A DNA stretch of 64,000 nucleotides from Scatophagus argus (taxonomy: Eukaryota; Chordata; Actinopteri; Scatophagidae): the NCBI RefSeq assembly GCF_020382885.2, contig NC_058514.1, positions 12,200,249-12,264,248 on the forward strand, given 5' to 3'. Made by a program: the position numbers and the translations under genes. Shown piece by piece: positions 62,700 through 64,000 of the stretch. A model generated the notes under the pieces. It was not told the DNA's origin and searched no databases. It was given only the letters and a program-made list of their open reading frames with translations. Each line of letters starts with the position of its first letter. Within the stretch, counting starts at the first letter, position 1.

Positions 62700-62973
62700 C
62701 CTATTTCTGGAGGGCGGGGCCCCAGAGACCTGGCCTCCCCGTGTGATTGGCTGGCTCAATGCTTTGAGAAGTTTACTTTGGAGGGTGCTCTATGCTGGAT
62801 TTTTTCGCTTCCAATTAAATGTGGAATGCAGCGCTCTTGAAGGCCATTTGAAGTGTGTTGTGTTTTCATGCGTGTGCGCGGGTGTATGTGTGCGTTTGTT
62901 TGTCTCCGTACCCTCCTCTTTCATTTTCACACACAGAGGTCTTTGAGCAAAAACGAGACAACCTCCTGAGCAG
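62700..62973 (+). promoter_or_regulatory. Candidate promoter and non-coding first exon of the next gene
   Basis: A GC box (GGGCGGGGCC, 62712-62721) and an inverted CCAAT box (GATTGGCT, 62745-62752) stand 25 bases apart. About 220 bases later comes a good splice donor (gag cag|gtaaga, exon end 62973). No coding frame is required. By synteny the next gene could be sox5, whose 5' exons are untranslated in vertebrates, but no sox5 coding sequence is in the window. Confidence 0.35.
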
Positions 62974-62979
62974 GTAAGA

Positions 62980-63810
62980 TGGGACCTGAAACCCGCTCAG
63001 TTATTTTTCCACGTTTCGTCCTCCATGTCAGTTGGATTCCATCTGCATTTGCCATCGTGACCTTAAGAGGAAACGAGGAGGCTACGAACACAACAGCAAA
63101 TTATTTCTTGCAATGTCAAAATCTCTCCTCATCCGGAGAGGAATAACACTTTCTGCAAATGTGCGTGTTCCCTGTGAGTCATTAAAGACTTCTGGCTCCT
63201 TGTTTACTGTTTGTCAGAGGTGTCTTTTGTCTGGATGTGATTAGTGCCAGCCTTTTCCTCTTCCTTGCATGCGCAGGAGAAGATGCGGCCTGCTTTCAAA
63301 AAGCCCGTTTGGACAGAAGACTATTGTCGTGGGTGGCGAGCGAAAGAAAAAGATGTCACCGATTGCTCGAACGTTCAGTTTTTCAAGAGAACTTGTGCAC
63401 TGTGCAAAGACAGAAAAACACAAAAACACAAATATTAGCACCCGGACTCAAATGTGAAAAGGGAGGTGAAAATAAAAGAATTTGAACTTAATGAACATGC
63501 ATTAGTGGCATAGAAGTGCTTTCATCAGACTCCTTTTCAAACGTGTTTTCACATCCCCTCAGATTCAACATCACAGCACCAGTGAATCTGACAGAGAGGA
63601 GAGAAAGTCTTTATTTAGCCTCAAATGGGTCTCATCTGAAATAATGAATATGTCCTTGAGAAAAACAAAGAGCCCCACAAAACGGGCTACTCTTCTACAG
63701 AGGCAACGGAGATGGCAGATAATTGTTTTCAAGTCTGGCACTGCTCTGTAAATGAGTTTGTTCTGTTCTGCGGGCGTCTAACTGTGTCTTTCCTTCCTTT
63801 CATTTCTCTC
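62980..63810. other. Gene-free stretch at right end
   Basis: No supported exon. Open segments at 63237-63485 overlap in several frames, without family features. If the promoter at 62700-62973 is real, this is the first intron of that gene. Confidence 0.4.
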
Positions 63811-63814
63811 TCAT

Positions 63815-63817
<3 letters not shown>

Positions 63818-63876
<59 letters not shown>

Positions 63877-63888
63877 ACACACACACAC
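63818..63888. repeat. (CA)n microsatellite
   Basis: A CA dinucleotide tract of about 70 bases with a single interruption (aga near 63871). Confidence 0.92.
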
Positions 63889-64000
63889 TTTTTGATTTTC
63901 TTTTCTTTGCCTTTGTTTTCTTGTTATCTGGCCTCCATATTTACCCTCTCCTTGGCTCTCTCAAAGCCCTCTCTTTCACTTTCTCTCTTAATCTCTCAGT

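Noticed and set aside
1-64000. CRISPR arrays, bacterial operons, tRNA or rRNA genes
   Set aside because: The window is vertebrate nuclear DNA. No regularly spaced repeats, and no tRNA T-loop (GTTCRANNC) in a cloverleaf context was seen by eye; a tRNAscan run would be decisive.

Overview
The window reads as vertebrate nuclear DNA, almost certainly from a ray-finned (teleost) fish and probably a percomorph. Genes are split into short exons by GT-AG introns, the intergenic DNA is AT-rich, and dispersed repeats typical of fish are present: Tc1 remnants, hAT-like and TA-flanked MITEs, a long-inverted-repeat family and LINE tails. All recognisable genes lie on the + strand. Their order (organic anion transporters, IAPP, PYROXD1, then ETNK1) recalls human 12p12, where SLCO1 genes, IAPP and PYROXD1 are neighbours and ETNK1 lies near SOX5.

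Layout. (1) 577-7097 is the 3' part of an SLCO1 (OATP1) transporter gene whose first exons lie left of the window; its 3' UTR runs to about 9.2 kb. (2) 12773-22355 is a second, complete SLCO1 gene (14 coding exons, 801 aa, probably slco1c1) with two likely non-coding 5' exons. Eight exons have exactly the same length in both genes, so they are a tandem duplicate pair. (3) 25968-26951 is islet amyloid polypeptide (iapp, 131 aa), with a likely TATA promoter and untranslated first exon upstream. (4) 30936-36325 is pyroxd1, 13 exons and 512 aa. (5) 37898-49094 is etnk1 (ethanolamine kinase 1), 8 exons and 360 aa, with a 3' UTR of about 2.9 kb. (6) 52-64 kb has no gene I can support. It holds a good CTCF-like site, several homeobox/SOX-motif-rich blocks that look like conserved non-coding elements, and near 62.7-63.0 kb a GC-box/CCAAT promoter with a splice donor that could be the first exon of the next gene (SOX5 would be the synteny guess).

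The genes do not form a pathway. The two OATPs move organic anions such as thyroid-hormone and steroid conjugates, IAPP is a beta-cell hormone, PYROXD1 is a flavin oxidoreductase and ETNK1 starts the CDP-ethanolamine route. They are neighbours by inherited synteny. I found no new multi-gene system. The most interesting items are local: a stop-free in-frame mini-intron and an unusually long tail in the second OATP, a proline-containing fish IAPP with an extra propeptide exon, transposon insertions with exact target-site duplications, a GC-rich antisense retrocopy-like block in etnk1 intron 4, and regulatory candidates on the right. Exon boundaries were read by eye from splice consensus, reading-frame continuity and family knowledge, with no alignment software.
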